Below, one piece after another: positions 7,418-16,130 of a DNA stretch of 64,000 nucleotides. A program made the position numbers and the translations under genes. The notes beneath the pieces are model-generated. The model did no database searches. It saw nothing but the letters and a program-made list of their open reading frames with translations, and had not been told where the DNA came from. Numbering within the stretch: the stretch's first letter is position 1; the number at the start of each line of letters is the position of its first letter. The stretch comes from Dyadobacter alkalitolerans DSM 23607 (GTDB lineage Bacteria; Bacteroidota; Bacteroidia; Cytophagales; Spirosomataceae): positions 372,001-436,000 of the forward strand of contig NZ_AUAS01000001.1 of the NCBI RefSeq assembly GCF_000428845.1, in the 5' to 3' direction.

Positions 7418-9376
7418 TTACTTTTTTCGTTTTTTCGTTTTTTTCCGCGCAACCGGCAGATCTTTCAATTCGGTTTGCAAGATAGTACTATTTCCTGCTC
7501 TATCGGTCACTTCAAGCGTTAGTTCGCCTTCGAATGGCACCGTTGGATCCATCTTTTCAGACCAGATATAGCCTTTTTTGGAATCAAAATTCATCAGCAC
7601 CCATTCCCCATTTACCAATGCTTTATAATGATCCACTCCGGAAGTGGCATCGCCGATAAATCCGCGGATTCTGTCCTTACTATGCTCCACAAGCCGGATC
7701 TTGGGCGGAACGGTGTCTGCCTGAATAACAAATGTTCCGAGCTCCCGGGTTTCAAATTTGATCTCGTCGTCAGCCCAGGCACCTCCTAAAAACCGATAGT
7801 AACCATCCATATAGCGGTAAACGCGCGTTCTTTCCTTGTTTTCAGGGACAGTTTCCGGTTTGAATGATACGGATATATAATCTTTGAGCGCTGTTCCCCG
7901 GTTGTTAATGGTCAGCGCATTGAAATTTTGCTGCCCGGTAAGGAATAAGGTGTCAAAAATACTCGTGTTCCGAAAATCCACCGACCATTTATCCGCCTTA
8001 TAACTGGATGCAACTGCGGGAAGAATCTGGCTTCGCAGAAAAGTTTTCACCGTCGTTTTACCTATTTTGACTGAGTCAGGCATGTATTTCCTCAAATCTG
8101 TCAAAAAGACGGCTGACTCATCCGCATACAAATCAGGCTCTCTTTTCACTTCCTTACCATTGGAATACAAAGTTGCAAAAGGGATCGCGCTGCGGTAATA
8201 TTTTGCTTTAATGACCAATGTATTTTCTTGCACATCGGTCTGAATGTATTCCGGGTTTATTTCTACGTCGTAAACCGGAAGTGGCGGATTTTGCGGTTCA
8301 CCTTTGATGGCGAAAACCAGCTCCGAAGCATTCTCATAGGAATCTGTGATCTTAATGCGCACTTCATGCAGCAATGTATCGGCAATGTTCAGCTTGCCAT
8401 TAATTGAGTTCGTTTTATATAAATTAAAGTTATTCCCGTCGGGCACATAGCATTTGAGATAACGCTGCCCGGTTTTTTGTTCCGTTTCGTAGTCGATGAG
8501 GTTGTTATAATCCCTTGTTGCGGTGTTGGGGAAAATTTCAATGTTATAGGAAAAAACTTCATTCCCATCCATTTTAATCTCAATGCATTGCAGGCCATAG
8601 CGAAAACCTGTGCCGGTCATCTGATCGTGCGCCACCATATCAATGCCCAGGATCCCCGTTGCTGAAACCGTGTCGGCAAGCCTGTAAGAGCCGTCTTTCA
8701 GCTTAACCGGCGTGTAAACCTTCCGACCAAACTGACCATGAAGCCGTCCATTAATGTCCAGCGGCCGGATCGCGAGATTGACAAATTTCGGAGGCGTAAC
8801 GTCTTTTATTTCATTAAATCCAAAATACAAAGGATTCAGAAAATTGTCCTTGGAATCGCGGATCTCAAAATGCAAATGCGGTCCTGCTGAGCCACCCGTG
8901 TTGCCCGAAAGCGCGATGATCTCCCCTTTTCTGAAACTGAATTTCCCTGCTTCCGGAAAAAGATCAATTTCAAACGTCTGCTTTTTATACTGCTCTTCCC
9001 GCACATAGGTCGCCAAAGGATCACTGAATTTCAGCAAATGTCCATAAACCGTCGTCTGACCATTGGGATGGCGCAAATAGATCACATTGCCATAACCACT
9101 CCGCTGAACGGCCACTTTGTAAACATAACCTTCCGCAGCCGCGTACACATTCAGGCCTTCGCGCTGCTCGGTACGAATGTCCAGCCCTGCGTGAAAGTGA
9201 TTGCTGCGCAGGTCACCAAGCCCCCCGGCGAGCGAATTGGCAAGCCCCGGCCGGATCGGAAATTGGTAATAACCTTTTGGATACGTTTGTGTTTGGGCAA
9301 AAGAAGTGAGGCATAAGCCCATGAAGCCCGACAACAACAAACCAATACGGACCATTGCCCGAAAATGATAATGCAT
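7418..9376 (-). CDS. M23-family metallopeptidase, exported
   Basis: A protein of about 652 residues with a signal peptide (MVRIGLLLSGFMGLCLTSFAQ). The lysostaphin-type peptidase domain is near the N-terminus: zinc-binding HFHAGLDI, then GYGNVIYLRHPNGQTTVYGHL, GNTGGSAG and the HLHFEI motif. Such enzymes cut peptidoglycan cross-links during growth or division. About 400 further residues are beta-rich with no clear motif, probably Ig-like repeats. The C-terminus is strongly basic (ARKKTKKRKK). ATG 9376 is chosen; 9355 is equally possible. It heads a tight pair with the peroxiredoxin. Confidence 0.9.
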   Translation of the reverse strand: MHYHFRAMVRIGLLLSGFMGLCLTSFAQTQTYPKGYYQFPIRPGLANSLAGGLGDLRSNHFHAGLDIRTEQREGLNVYAAAEGYVYKVAVQRSGYGNVIYLRHPNGQTTVYGHLLKFSDPLATYVREEQYKKQTFEIDLFPEAGKFSFRKGEIIALSGNTGGSAGPHLHFEIRDSKDNFLNPLYFGFNEIKDVTPPKFVNLAIRPLDINGRLHGQFGRKVYTPVKLKDGSYRLADTVSATGILGIDMVAHDQMTGTGFRYGLQCIEIKMDGNEVFSYNIEIFPNTATRDYNNLIDYETEQKTGQRYLKCYVPDGNNFNLYKTNSINGKLNIADTLLHEVRIKITDSYENASELVFAIKGEPQNPPLPVYDVEINPEYIQTDVQENTLVIKAKYYRSAIPFATLYSNGKEVKREPDLYADESAVFLTDLRKYMPDSVKIGKTTVKTFLRSQILPAVASSYKADKWSVDFRNTSIFDTLFLTGQQNFNALTINNRGTALKDYISVSFKPETVPENKERTRVYRYMDGYYRFLGGAWADDEIKFETRELGTFVIQADTVPPKIRLVEHSKDRIRGFIGDATSGVDHYKALVNGEWVLMNFDSKKGYIWSEKMDPTVPFEGELTLEVTDRAGNSTILQTELKDLPVARKKTKKRKK

Positions 9377-9428
9377 GAAAACGAAGTGTATGGATGAACG
9401 ACCCTGCAACCGAATAGAAGATCAAGGT

Positions 9429-10040
9429 TTACCTAACGAATAATTCAAGCATCTTCTTGCCCTCAATGGACGCAGTAAGCTTGTCGCCGATTTGCACAGG
9501 CCCTACTCCTTTTGGCGTTCCGGTGAAAATCAGGTCGCCTTTTTTGAGCATAAAATATTTGGAGACAAAGGAGATGAGGTAATTAATGCGGTAAAGCATC
9601 ATGGACGAGTTGCCGTTCTGGCGCTCTTCACCATTTACATCGAGGCTGAAATTCAGGTTTTGAATGTCCTCATAATCCGAGATGGGAACGAATTCAGAGA
9701 CCGGTGCCGAGCCATTGAATGCTTTTGCTAATTCCCACGGCAAGCCTTTGGCCTTCAATTCAGACTGTAAGTCCCTCGCAGTAAAGTCGATGCCTACACC
9801 GATCTCATCGTAATATTTATGTGCAAACCGCTCTTCGATGTTTTTTCCTACGCGGTTTATTTTCACCACGAGCTCAACTTCGTAATGTACATCCTTTGAA
9901 AAATTGGGATAAAAGAAGGGTTCTCCTGCCCGCACCTGCGCCGTTTCCGGCTTCAAAAAAATTACGGGAGCGTCGGGTTTTTCGTTATTTAATTCAGCTA
10001 TATGCTCGGTATAATTCCTGCCTACACAAATAATTTTCAT
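9429..10040 (-). CDS. Fumarylacetoacetate hydrolase (FAH) family protein
   Basis: A 203-residue single-domain FAH protein. It begins MKIICVGRNYTEHIAEL and shows the metal-binding family features VHYEVELVVKI, GVGIDFTARDLQ, and the closing GDLIFTGTPKGVGPVQIGD. The small size fits FAHD1-like members, which act as acylpyruvase or oxaloacetate decarboxylase; substrate cannot be told from sequence. The start is taken at ATG 10040, three codons inside the longest frame. It lies 52 bases upstream of the M23 gene on the same strand and may share its transcript. Confidence 0.9.
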   Translation of the reverse strand: MKIICVGRNYTEHIAELNNEKPDAPVIFLKPETAQVRAGEPFFYPNFSKDVHYEVELVVKINRVGKNIEERFAHKYYDEIGVGIDFTARDLQSELKAKGLPWELAKAFNGSAPVSEFVPISDYEDIQNLNFSLDVNGEERQNGNSSMMLYRINYLISFVSKYFMLKKGDLIFTGTPKGVGPVQIGDKLTASIEGKKMLELFVR

Positions 10041-10161
10041 TAGGAGCAAATAAAATTTGGAATGAGTAAAAACACAACAAAACTACCGTTATTCACCAAA
10101 TCTGCTTCGGAAATGTTTAATATTTTTGAGGAAAGTATCGTTATTAACAGAAAGCTTGCGC

Positions 10162-10797
10162 ATGAAGATCCAAATTTCCCGACAACCTTATTTCTTAATC
10201 TGCACACTCGCATTAACCTTATTTCTAACTGCCTGCGACACGCTTCGGAAAACGCCGGAAAGATCGAATTCTTCAAGATATTCCCCGTCAAAATCATCCC
10301 GATCGCGTGGCACCGTTGCGCGCAGACCACCCGCGAGGACACCCGCCAGAAAACCTACAACATCTTCAAAACCAACATATAGCAAGCCAGGCGATTTTCC
10401 TCCAACAGCGGTTCCGCAAGTGGTTGAGGTGGCGCGGACTTACGCGGGAACGCCCTACCGCTCAGGTGGAAATGATAAAAACGGCATTGATTGTTCCGGC
10501 CTGATCTGCTCCGTTTATTCCGAAATCGGCGTGAAAGTGCCTCGCATTTCTTGGCAGCAATCTGAATTTGGCCGGGAGGTGAGCAGCATCAAGGACATCA
10601 AGCCGGGCGACTGGCTGTTTTTTGTACCCGAAGCCGGAAAAGAAGGCTATGTCTCTCACGCCGGTATTGTTACCGATGTCCGCAACCAGGAAGAAATTAT
10701 ATTTATACACGCTTCCACATCGCGCGGCGTGCGGGAGGACAATCTTTTTTCCAATTATTTCAAAGGCAGGTTTGTAAAAGCGATGCGGCCGTTTTGA
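10162..10797 (+). CDS. NlpC/P60-family cell-wall peptidase, lipoprotein
   Basis: A 211-residue protein with a lipoprotein signal peptide: lipobox LTAC with the lipid-bearing Cys25. A low-complexity basic linker rich in Arg, Pro, Ser and Lys (about residues 30-75) follows. The NlpC/P60 domain then carries the catalytic triad Cys111 (GIDCSGLICSVY), His166 (VSHAGIV) and His183 (FIHAST). Such enzymes cleave peptidoglycan stem peptides. ATG 10162 is chosen because the signal peptide begins there. It is divergent from the FAH gene and separated by about 110 bases from the next gene. Confidence 0.92.
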   Translation: MKIQISRQPYFLICTLALTLFLTACDTLRKTPERSNSSRYSPSKSSRSRGTVARRPPARTPARKPTTSSKPTYSKPGDFPPTAVPQVVEVARTYAGTPYRSGGNDKNGIDCSGLICSVYSEIGVKVPRISWQQSEFGREVSSIKDIKPGDWLFFVPEAGKEGYVSHAGIVTDVRNQEEIIFIHASTSRGVREDNLFSNYFKGRFVKAMRPF

Positions 10798-10904
10798 TCC
10801 AATCTACTGGCCGTTTGATATTTTCCCATACACATAGGGGTAAAGTGCTGGCTGACTGTCTCTTTTGCAAACAATAATCAAAGCCAAAATCCTTTTCTCA
10901 ATTT

Positions 10905-12125
10905 ATGGAAACTACTATGGGCCCTCCGCCAGCCATCGGAGGCCGCGTCGTCCCGCTCCATGCAGCTCCGGACATTCCTATTTACATTTACGCAACCATT
11001 TTTGCTTCTTTTTGTGTCATTACAGGCCTCATCTGGGACATTTGCTGGCACATGAGCATCGGCCGCGACGGGCTTTTGTCTCCGCCGCACCTCGTTATTT
11101 ATCTGGGCGCTGTGGTCGCCGGGTTATTTTCCGGATATGAGATTTTACGAAAAACATTCTGGGGCAGCGCACCTGAAAAAGCTGTCAGTGTACAGATATG
11201 GGGCTTTTTTTATAGCTCACTAGGCTCTTTGTTCTGCGTTTGGGGCGCATTAGCCATGCTCACCTCCGCCCCGTTCGACGACTGGTGGCATAACACTTAC
11301 GGGTTGGATGTTACTATTTTGTCCCCACCGCACACCGTGCTGCTTTTGGGCATGATAGGCATTCAGTTTGGTGCCCTGATCAGCGTTATTGCAGTCAAAA
11401 ATCAATTGAAACTCAGGCTTGCGCATTCTTTTGAAAAAACAAAATCTTGGGACAAAAGACTGTTCTGGCTTTTCGCATTGTCGGCGGGCTTCCTGCTAAC
11501 CATTTGGTATACATTGCTTTCTGAAAGTCTAGGTCGGATGTGGATGCACCATTCCAGCCTTTACCAATGTGTCGGAGCAGGATTTCCCCTTTTTTTAATG
11601 GCTATTGGAAAAGCGGTGAAGCACAAATGGGCGATTACGGCCGCGACAGCCGTTTACACAATATTAATGTTGATGACCCTTTGGATCATTCCCCTCTTTC
11701 CCGCCGAACCCAAGCTAGGCCCGATCCTTAATCACCTTGATCATTATCAGGGATTCCACTTTCCACTTTTGCTCATTATTCCAGCCATAACCATTGATCT
11801 TTTGCGTAATCGCTTCGGTTATATGAATGATTGGAAGCTTACATTGCTTCTGGGAAGCGCCTTTATCATTGTTTTTTCTGTATTCCAATGGTTTTTTGGA
11901 TCATTCCTGATGGAATCGCCTTATGCCCGGAACTGGTTTTTTGGCAGCCATTATTGGTATTTTGGCAACAGCCCCGACTGGGAGTATCGCTACAAATTTG
12001 GCCCGTGGATGCTGGAAACGACATCTGAACTGCTGCAAGGACTAGGCATTGCATGGATCGCCAGTTTGATTTCAACACGCATTGGTTTGGCCTGGGGCAA
12101 CTGGATGCATAAAATTCAACGATGA
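10905..12125 (+). CDS. Polytopic membrane protein with duplicated WH-GxD-SPPH motif, function unknown
   Basis: A 406-residue protein with about ten hydrophobic segments. I know no function for it. Two matching motifs stand out: residues 48-62 (WH, then G53 and D55, ending SPPH) and 128-143 (WH, G133, D135, SPPH), each just before a membrane helix, as if the N-terminal half arose by duplication. More histidines follow at membrane edges: MWMHHS near 213-217 and LDHYQGFHFP near 279-286. The pattern suggests metal or haem ligation within the membrane, as inference. Its stop overlaps the start of the next gene by 4 bases (ATGA), so the two are a coupled unit. Confidence 0.8.
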   Translation: METTMGPPPAIGGRVVPLHAAPDIPIYIYATIFASFCVITGLIWDICWHMSIGRDGLLSPPHLVIYLGAVVAGLFSGYEILRKTFWGSAPEKAVSVQIWGFFYSSLGSLFCVWGALAMLTSAPFDDWWHNTYGLDVTILSPPHTVLLLGMIGIQFGALISVIAVKNQLKLRLAHSFEKTKSWDKRLFWLFALSAGFLLTIWYTLLSESLGRMWMHHSSLYQCVGAGFPLFLMAIGKAVKHKWAITAATAVYTILMLMTLWIIPLFPAEPKLGPILNHLDHYQGFHFPLLLIIPAITIDLLRNRFGYMNDWKLTLLLGSAFIIVFSVFQWFFGSFLMESPYARNWFFGSHYWYFGNSPDWEYRYKFGPWMLETTSELLQGLGIAWIASLISTRIGLAWGNWMHKIQR

Positions 12126-13777
12126 AACATCTTATTTTAATCATCATGCTTTTGGCTGTCGGTATGACGGCAAAAGCGCACGTCGGAAGTGCTGGCGTGC
12201 AAATGCAGGGACAGGCCGGGCCTTATAAAGTGTTGGTAAGCGTGGAGCCGCCCGATGTGATTCCCGGGACTGCAAAAATTACGGTTTTTGTAGAAAATGG
12301 CATTGTCAGAAAAGTGCTTGCAAGGCCCATCTACTTTTATTCGGGAGATAAAGGTGCGCCTTCGCCTGACGAACTTGTACAGGTTGCAGGGCAAACCGGA
12401 CAATTCCAGGGCGCCGTTTGGCTGATGGAATGGGGCTCTTCCTCCGCCCAGATCCAGGTCGAAGGCGAACAGGGAAAAGGTGAGCTGATCGTTCCTATTG
12501 TCGCAGTTTCCACGGCGGAACGGGAAATGCCTAAACATTTGGGCATTGGTTTGAGCATCCTGGGTGTGCTGCTGTTTTTGTTAATGATCACCACCATTGG
12601 CGCTAGCGTCAGCGACGGTATTCTAAGGCCTGGCGAGACATTGACATTTGCACAAAAAAGAAAACGCTGGGTGAATATGGGCATTGCAACCGTGCTATGT
12701 TCGCTCATTTTATATGGCGGAAGCAGCTGGTGGGATAGTTGGGCGGAAGAATACAAACAATGGCTTTACCGGCCAATCCAGGGAAGCGCTGCCATTGTAG
12801 AGAACGATGATCAAAGGGTTTTTCAGTTAAAAATTGACACAACAGGCTTTCACTCGCAACGCCGTGGCAGCATGCTCAGCACATTGATCCCGGATCACGG
12901 CAAGCTCATGCATACGTTTCTCGTGCGCACGCCGGGAATGGACGCTTTCGCCCACATTCACCCGGAACGCAAGGATAGTACAACATTTGAAGCTTATTTA
13001 CCCAAATTACCAGCCGGTAAATATCTCGTTTACAGTGACATTGTCCAGCGTTCGGGTTTTGCAGAAACTATTGTAGACACCGTCGACATTCCGGAGCAGC
13101 AAGCAAAAAGCAACCCGCTTCAAGTGACCGCAGATGAAGACACCTATGTCGTGACCGATCCGATCGACTCCCCGGGAGCAGTGCCACTGGATGAGAATGT
13201 AGTGGTTTGCGGCAAGCCCGGCACGAAAACGGTCTTCAAAGATGGTTCTTACGCAGTTTGGGAAGGCAAACCCGACAAGCCACTGGACGCAGGCAAACCG
13301 TATCAGCTGACATTTGAATTTTTCAATCCCGATGGAAGCGCCTGTTATCCCGAACCATATCTTGGCATGACCGGCCACGTGGCAGTTGTTCGTACGGATG
13401 GCTCCGTATACATTCACCTGCACCCAACCGGAACATTCGCGATGGCGGCTGAAAAGTCATTCAAGGACCGCATGGCCGACACAGCGAAAGTGGCAAAAGC
13501 GCCCGCCCCTGCTATATTCCGGGATAGCATTGACCGTTACCTGGCCAAACTAAAGGCCATGCCCATGGAAGAAAGAGAAGTGTTCCTGATGACCGAAATG
13601 GGAATGTATGATGTAAAGGACGGCGCAATGTCAGGCATGGATCATGGTAACCGCATTTCATTTCCCTATTCCTTTCCTAGGGCAGGGCGTTACCGGATAT
13701 TTTTGCAATTAAAAAGAAATGCAAAGGTCCTTACCGGCGTATATGATGTAAAAGTGAAAGACGCTGTTACATTATAA
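12122..13777 (+). CDS. Exported histidine-rich membrane-anchored protein, YtkA/CopC-like, function unknown
   Basis: A 551-residue protein. The signal peptide ends in TAKA, and cleavage there would leave His20 as the new N-terminus, as in copper 'histidine brace' proteins. An immunoglobulin-like domain follows (GPYKVLVSVEPPDVIPG, YtkA/FixH-like). Two membrane segments lie at about 141-163 and 183-203. The C-terminal half has two similar modules: His259 and His264, then AHIHPE (278-280); and GHVAVVRTDGSVYIHLHPTG (419-434), plus MDHGN at 506-510. The HxHP patterns resemble copper-handling domains. Coupling to the upstream membrane protein by ATGA suggests one complex. Metal binding is inference. 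Confidence 0.8.
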   Translation: MKHLILIIMLLAVGMTAKAHVGSAGVQMQGQAGPYKVLVSVEPPDVIPGTAKITVFVENGIVRKVLARPIYFYSGDKGAPSPDELVQVAGQTGQFQGAVWLMEWGSSSAQIQVEGEQGKGELIVPIVAVSTAEREMPKHLGIGLSILGVLLFLLMITTIGASVSDGILRPGETLTFAQKRKRWVNMGIATVLCSLILYGGSSWWDSWAEEYKQWLYRPIQGSAAIVENDDQRVFQLKIDTTGFHSQRRGSMLSTLIPDHGKLMHTFLVRTPGMDAFAHIHPERKDSTTFEAYLPKLPAGKYLVYSDIVQRSGFAETIVDTVDIPEQQAKSNPLQVTADEDTYVVTDPIDSPGAVPLDENVVVCGKPGTKTVFKDGSYAVWEGKPDKPLDAGKPYQLTFEFFNPDGSACYPEPYLGMTGHVAVVRTDGSVYIHLHPTGTFAMAAEKSFKDRMADTAKVAKAPAPAIFRDSIDRYLAKLKAMPMEEREVFLMTEMGMYDVKDGAMSGMDHGNRISFPYSFPRAGRYRIFLQLKRNAKVLTGVYDVKVKDAVTL

Positions 13778-13795
13778 GCTTTTATAACAGCCTTC

Positions 13796-14452
13796 TCAGA
13801 ACAAGTCCTGAATTTGCTGAAAAGACATCTCCCTGTAATTTTCGATATAGAGGTTGCAGGGAGGTAACTCTTCCTTTGTATGCGAGCTCAGGACGCCTAC
13901 CACACGCATTCCCGCGTTGATAGCAGCCGAAACACCGGAAAAAGAATCCTCAAAAACAACACATTGATCCGGCTCAACGCCCAGATTTTTAGCGCTGGTA
14001 AGATAGACTTCGGGATCCGGTTTATGCTTCTTGACATTTTCACTGGCCATTATAGAGCCTAAATGCGCCCGAATAGGCACTTTGCTCAGGATCAGGTCCA
14101 GGTTTGCCAGCGGTGCTGACGTCGCTACACCAAGTTTCGCACCATTACTTTTCAAGTCATTGATAAAAGCGACAATTCCTTCGATGGGATCAATGTAAGG
14201 CTCGTAGATCTGGCGGAACAAGCTCTCTTTTTCATCTTCCATTTTCAGAAGCTCGTCTCCTTCTACGACCCTGTTTAAAAAGTGGCTGAGAATGTAGCTG
14301 TTGCTTTTTCCAAACATATGTGCCGCAAATTCTTCGTCGGTCGGAGACAGGTCGCGCTTTGAAAAAAATTCGCGGAACGCCATGGAGTGGTAAGGGTTGG
14401 TATGGCAAATCACGCCATCCATATCAAAAATGACTGCTATTTCTTTTTTCAT
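13796..14452 (-). CDS. HAD-family phosphatase, beta-phosphoglucomutase-like
   Basis: A 218-residue haloacid dehalogenase-type enzyme. Motif I is IFDMDGVICHTNPYH (nucleophile Asp10, acid/base Asp12), motif II is the Ser of GVATSAP, motif III the Lys in KKHKPDPEVY, and motif IV the acidic VFEDSFSGVSAA. The helical cap between residues 20 and 85 places it with beta-phosphoglucomutase and small sugar-phosphate phosphatases; which of the two cannot be told. ATG 14452 is chosen over 14476. It is convergent with the histidine-rich gene, 18 bases apart with no obvious terminator between. Confidence 0.9.
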   Translation of the reverse strand: MKKEIAVIFDMDGVICHTNPYHSMAFREFFSKRDLSPTDEEFAAHMFGKSNSYILSHFLNRVVEGDELLKMEDEKESLFRQIYEPYIDPIEGIVAFINDLKSNGAKLGVATSAPLANLDLILSKVPIRAHLGSIMASENVKKHKPDPEVYLTSAKNLGVEPDQCVVFEDSFSGVSAAINAGMRVVGVLSSHTKEELPPCNLYIENYREMSFQQIQDLF

Positions 14453-14754
14453 CACGCAAAGATAAACAATCAACATTTCTGAATGTGAATCGAATCACTT
14501 TTCAGGCAACGTCGCATTTATTCTTTATAATTTAGCTTGGTAAACCGCGAACGGGACCGATATTAACGCAATGGAACATTACATTTAACATCTTTAACAG
14601 CTAATCGGCTTCTTTTTATGTCACCGATTGCATTTTATCAGGTTATTCTGTTAAATTTACTATACCAACCTCCCGCTATTTGCAAGAATAGCAAGCTGGA
14701 TCAGCCGGATCGTTAAAACTGTTGGCTTTTCTTGCGATAATAATATGACAATGT
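14453..14754. other. Non-coding gap of about 300 bases
   Basis: The space between the divergent HAD gene and the sigma-like gene holds no credible reading frame. It is AT-rich, with one small inverted repeat (GCTATT at 14675-14680 and AATAGC at 14687-14692). On the minus strand, TATCTTTG at 14464-14457 matches the -7 element directly before the HAD start and would give an almost leaderless message. No clear plus-strand promoter was found. Confidence 0.4.
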
Positions 14755-15210
14755 ATGAGTGAGTTAGAGCCAATCAAAAATGGAGTGGACCGCCAGTCAG
14801 TTGCAAGACGAAGCGAGAACATGACTTCGCTGGAAGCGTATGATAAATTTGGTGCAATGGCTTATGGCATAATTTTGCAGATTTTGCCGCAGGTCCATTT
14901 GGCTCAGGAAGTGTTGGTAAGTGTTTTTTCCTCACCCCAATTACAGGCTTGCAACAGTTATCCTTTCAGCTTTGTTGCTTGTGTTATCAAGCTGGCCCGG
15001 GCAAAAGCGGTGGAAGCCAAGCGGAAGATCACGGCGATTGCACCGATCTCAGATCCTTCCAACACGTTGGATACATCACCTGCGAAAATTTTTGATCTCT
15101 CATTCTGCCAGGGTTTTACGCCGGAAGAGGTTGCACAAAAACTCAATATATCGAAATCCGAAGTTCTTCGTTCTTTTCATGAATATTTCAAATTATACCG
15201 TAACGCTTAA
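14755..15210 (+). CDS. Degenerate ECF sigma-like protein
   Basis: The 151-residue product has the outline of an ECF sigma factor but is shortened and poorly conserved. Residues about 27-60 (EAYDKFGAMAYGIILQILPQ, then LAQEVLVSVFSS) resemble region 2, where sigma factors normally read YxxxAxxLYGxxxxIV and AEDVLQEVF. The end (LSFCQGFTPEEVAQKLNISK, then EVLRSFHEYF) resembles the region 4 helix-turn-helix. The usual RxxxTWLxxIxRN stretch and linker are weak or missing. It may be a divergent sigma factor, a decoy or an adapter. The anti-sigma-like gene follows after 15 bases, as in real sigma/anti-sigma pairs. Confidence 0.6.
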   Translation: MSELEPIKNGVDRQSVARRSENMTSLEAYDKFGAMAYGIILQILPQVHLAQEVLVSVFSSPQLQACNSYPFSFVACVIKLARAKAVEAKRKITAIAPISDPSNTLDTSPAKIFDLSFCQGFTPEEVAQKLNISKSEVLRSFHEYFKLYRNA

Positions 15211-15225
15211 TCATCAGGGCATATA

Positions 15226-15696
15226 GTGGAAATACAGGATTTTATTGAGAGCGGAATCTTAGAGGCACACTTGTTGGGATTGACCAATAAAGAAGAGAAA
15301 GAACTCGTACAATATATGGTGGAGGAAAATCAGGAGATCCAGGAGCATCTGGTTGATATTGAGAAAGATCTGACCCGTTATTTTAACGGTTCGGCGACGA
15401 CGCCTCCTACTGCAATACGCGAAATAATTCATCTTAGAAGTACGCAAGACCACTTCCAGAAGGAAAAACATACATTCAAAAACAAGGCGGCGAACGAAGA
15501 CAACAACACGAAATTTCTTGATGTGGAGGTAAATGACACCCATATCAAAGTCCACAAATTCTGGCGTCCAGCCTTTATCGCCGTATTTATTTTATCCAAA
15601 ATATTCCTGATCGCCGGGCTGTACTATTACTTCAAAGCAGTGAACCAGGAAGAGCAGCTCCTAAAATTGAAACAGGAAATACATCAGGTCAAATAG
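15226..15696 (+). CDS. Anti-sigma-like membrane protein
   Basis: A 156-residue protein starting at GTG 15226. The N-terminus, IQDFIESGILEAHLLGLTNK, matches the cytoplasmic sigma-binding domain seen in RskA-type anti-sigma factors of Cytophagales (IESGILExYxLG). A polar linker follows, then one membrane segment at about 112-134 (FWRPAFIAVFILSKIFLIAG) and a short helical tail. The large extracytoplasmic RskA domain is missing, so it ends soon after the membrane. It follows the degenerate sigma gene by 15 bases and precedes a strong terminator, so the two form a bicistronic unit. Confidence 0.65.
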   Translation: MEIQDFIESGILEAHLLGLTNKEEKELVQYMVEENQEIQEHLVDIEKDLTRYFNGSATTPPTAIREIIHLRSTQDHFQKEKHTFKNKAANEDNNTKFLDVEVNDTHIKVHKFWRPAFIAVFILSKIFLIAGLYYYFKAVNQEEQLLKLKQEIHQVK

Positions 15697-15713
15697 TCAA
15701 ACAACAGTCATAG

Positions 15714-15755
15714 AACAAGCCGGAAATCACATCGTGATCTTCCGGCTTGTTTGTT
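15714..15755 (+). terminator. Intrinsic terminator after the sigma/anti-sigma-like pair
   Basis: A 12-bp stem (AACAAGCCGGAA at 15714-15725 with its complement at 15740-15751) extended by an inner ATCAC/GTGAT stem and three-base loop, then a T-rich tail. It lies 18 bases after the stop. Confidence 0.88.
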
Positions 15756-15763
15756 TATATTTG
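15756..15763 (+). promoter_or_regulatory. -7 element before the coiled-coil gene
   Basis: TATATTTG matches TAnnTTTG, 22 bases before the ATG at 15786 and directly after the terminator. No good -33 element is seen at the right distance because the terminator stem occupies it. Confidence 0.35.
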
Positions 15764-15785
15764 AGAAAAAAACACATTATATCTT

Positions 15786-16088
15786 ATGAAGGACAGAGAA
15801 AGAATCAACATTCTCGAAGAACTAATGGCCGAAAACCTGATTCGTTTGGATAGATTGGACAATGGTCAGGACGAATTAAAAAGGGGACAAATCCTTCTTC
15901 AGGAAAGCATGCTTGACCTGACGAAAGTGGTCAGAAAGAACTCCACTGACATCGAGTATCTCAAAGAAAACATGTCAACGAAGCAAGGGTTGGCTAATTT
16001 GTTTGAAGTCATGATGGATCGTTTTGACCGGACAGACAAACAGTTTGCAGAAATGCGGCAGGACATTGGAATGCTTAAAGCAAGATAA
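15786..16088 (+). CDS. Small coiled-coil protein, unrecognised (100 aa)
   Basis: The 100-residue product is almost wholly charged and helical with a heptad pattern: ERINILEELMAENLIRLDRL, then DIEYLKENMSTKQGLANLFE and a final MMDRFDRTDKQFAEMRQDIG. It has no signal peptide, membrane segment or cysteine. Proteins of this make-up often accompany Uma2 or restriction-related genes or act as structural spacers, but nothing nearby supports a role. It has its own -7 element and lies 42 bases before ispF, so it could also lead the ispF transcript. Confidence 0.6.
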   Translation: MKDRERINILEELMAENLIRLDRLDNGQDELKRGQILLQESMLDLTKVVRKNSTDIEYLKENMSTKQGLANLFEVMMDRFDRTDKQFAEMRQDIGMLKAR

Positions 16089-16130
16089 GCGTCCCCCAAT
16101 TACTACGTTCCTCAATCTTAATATAAATAC

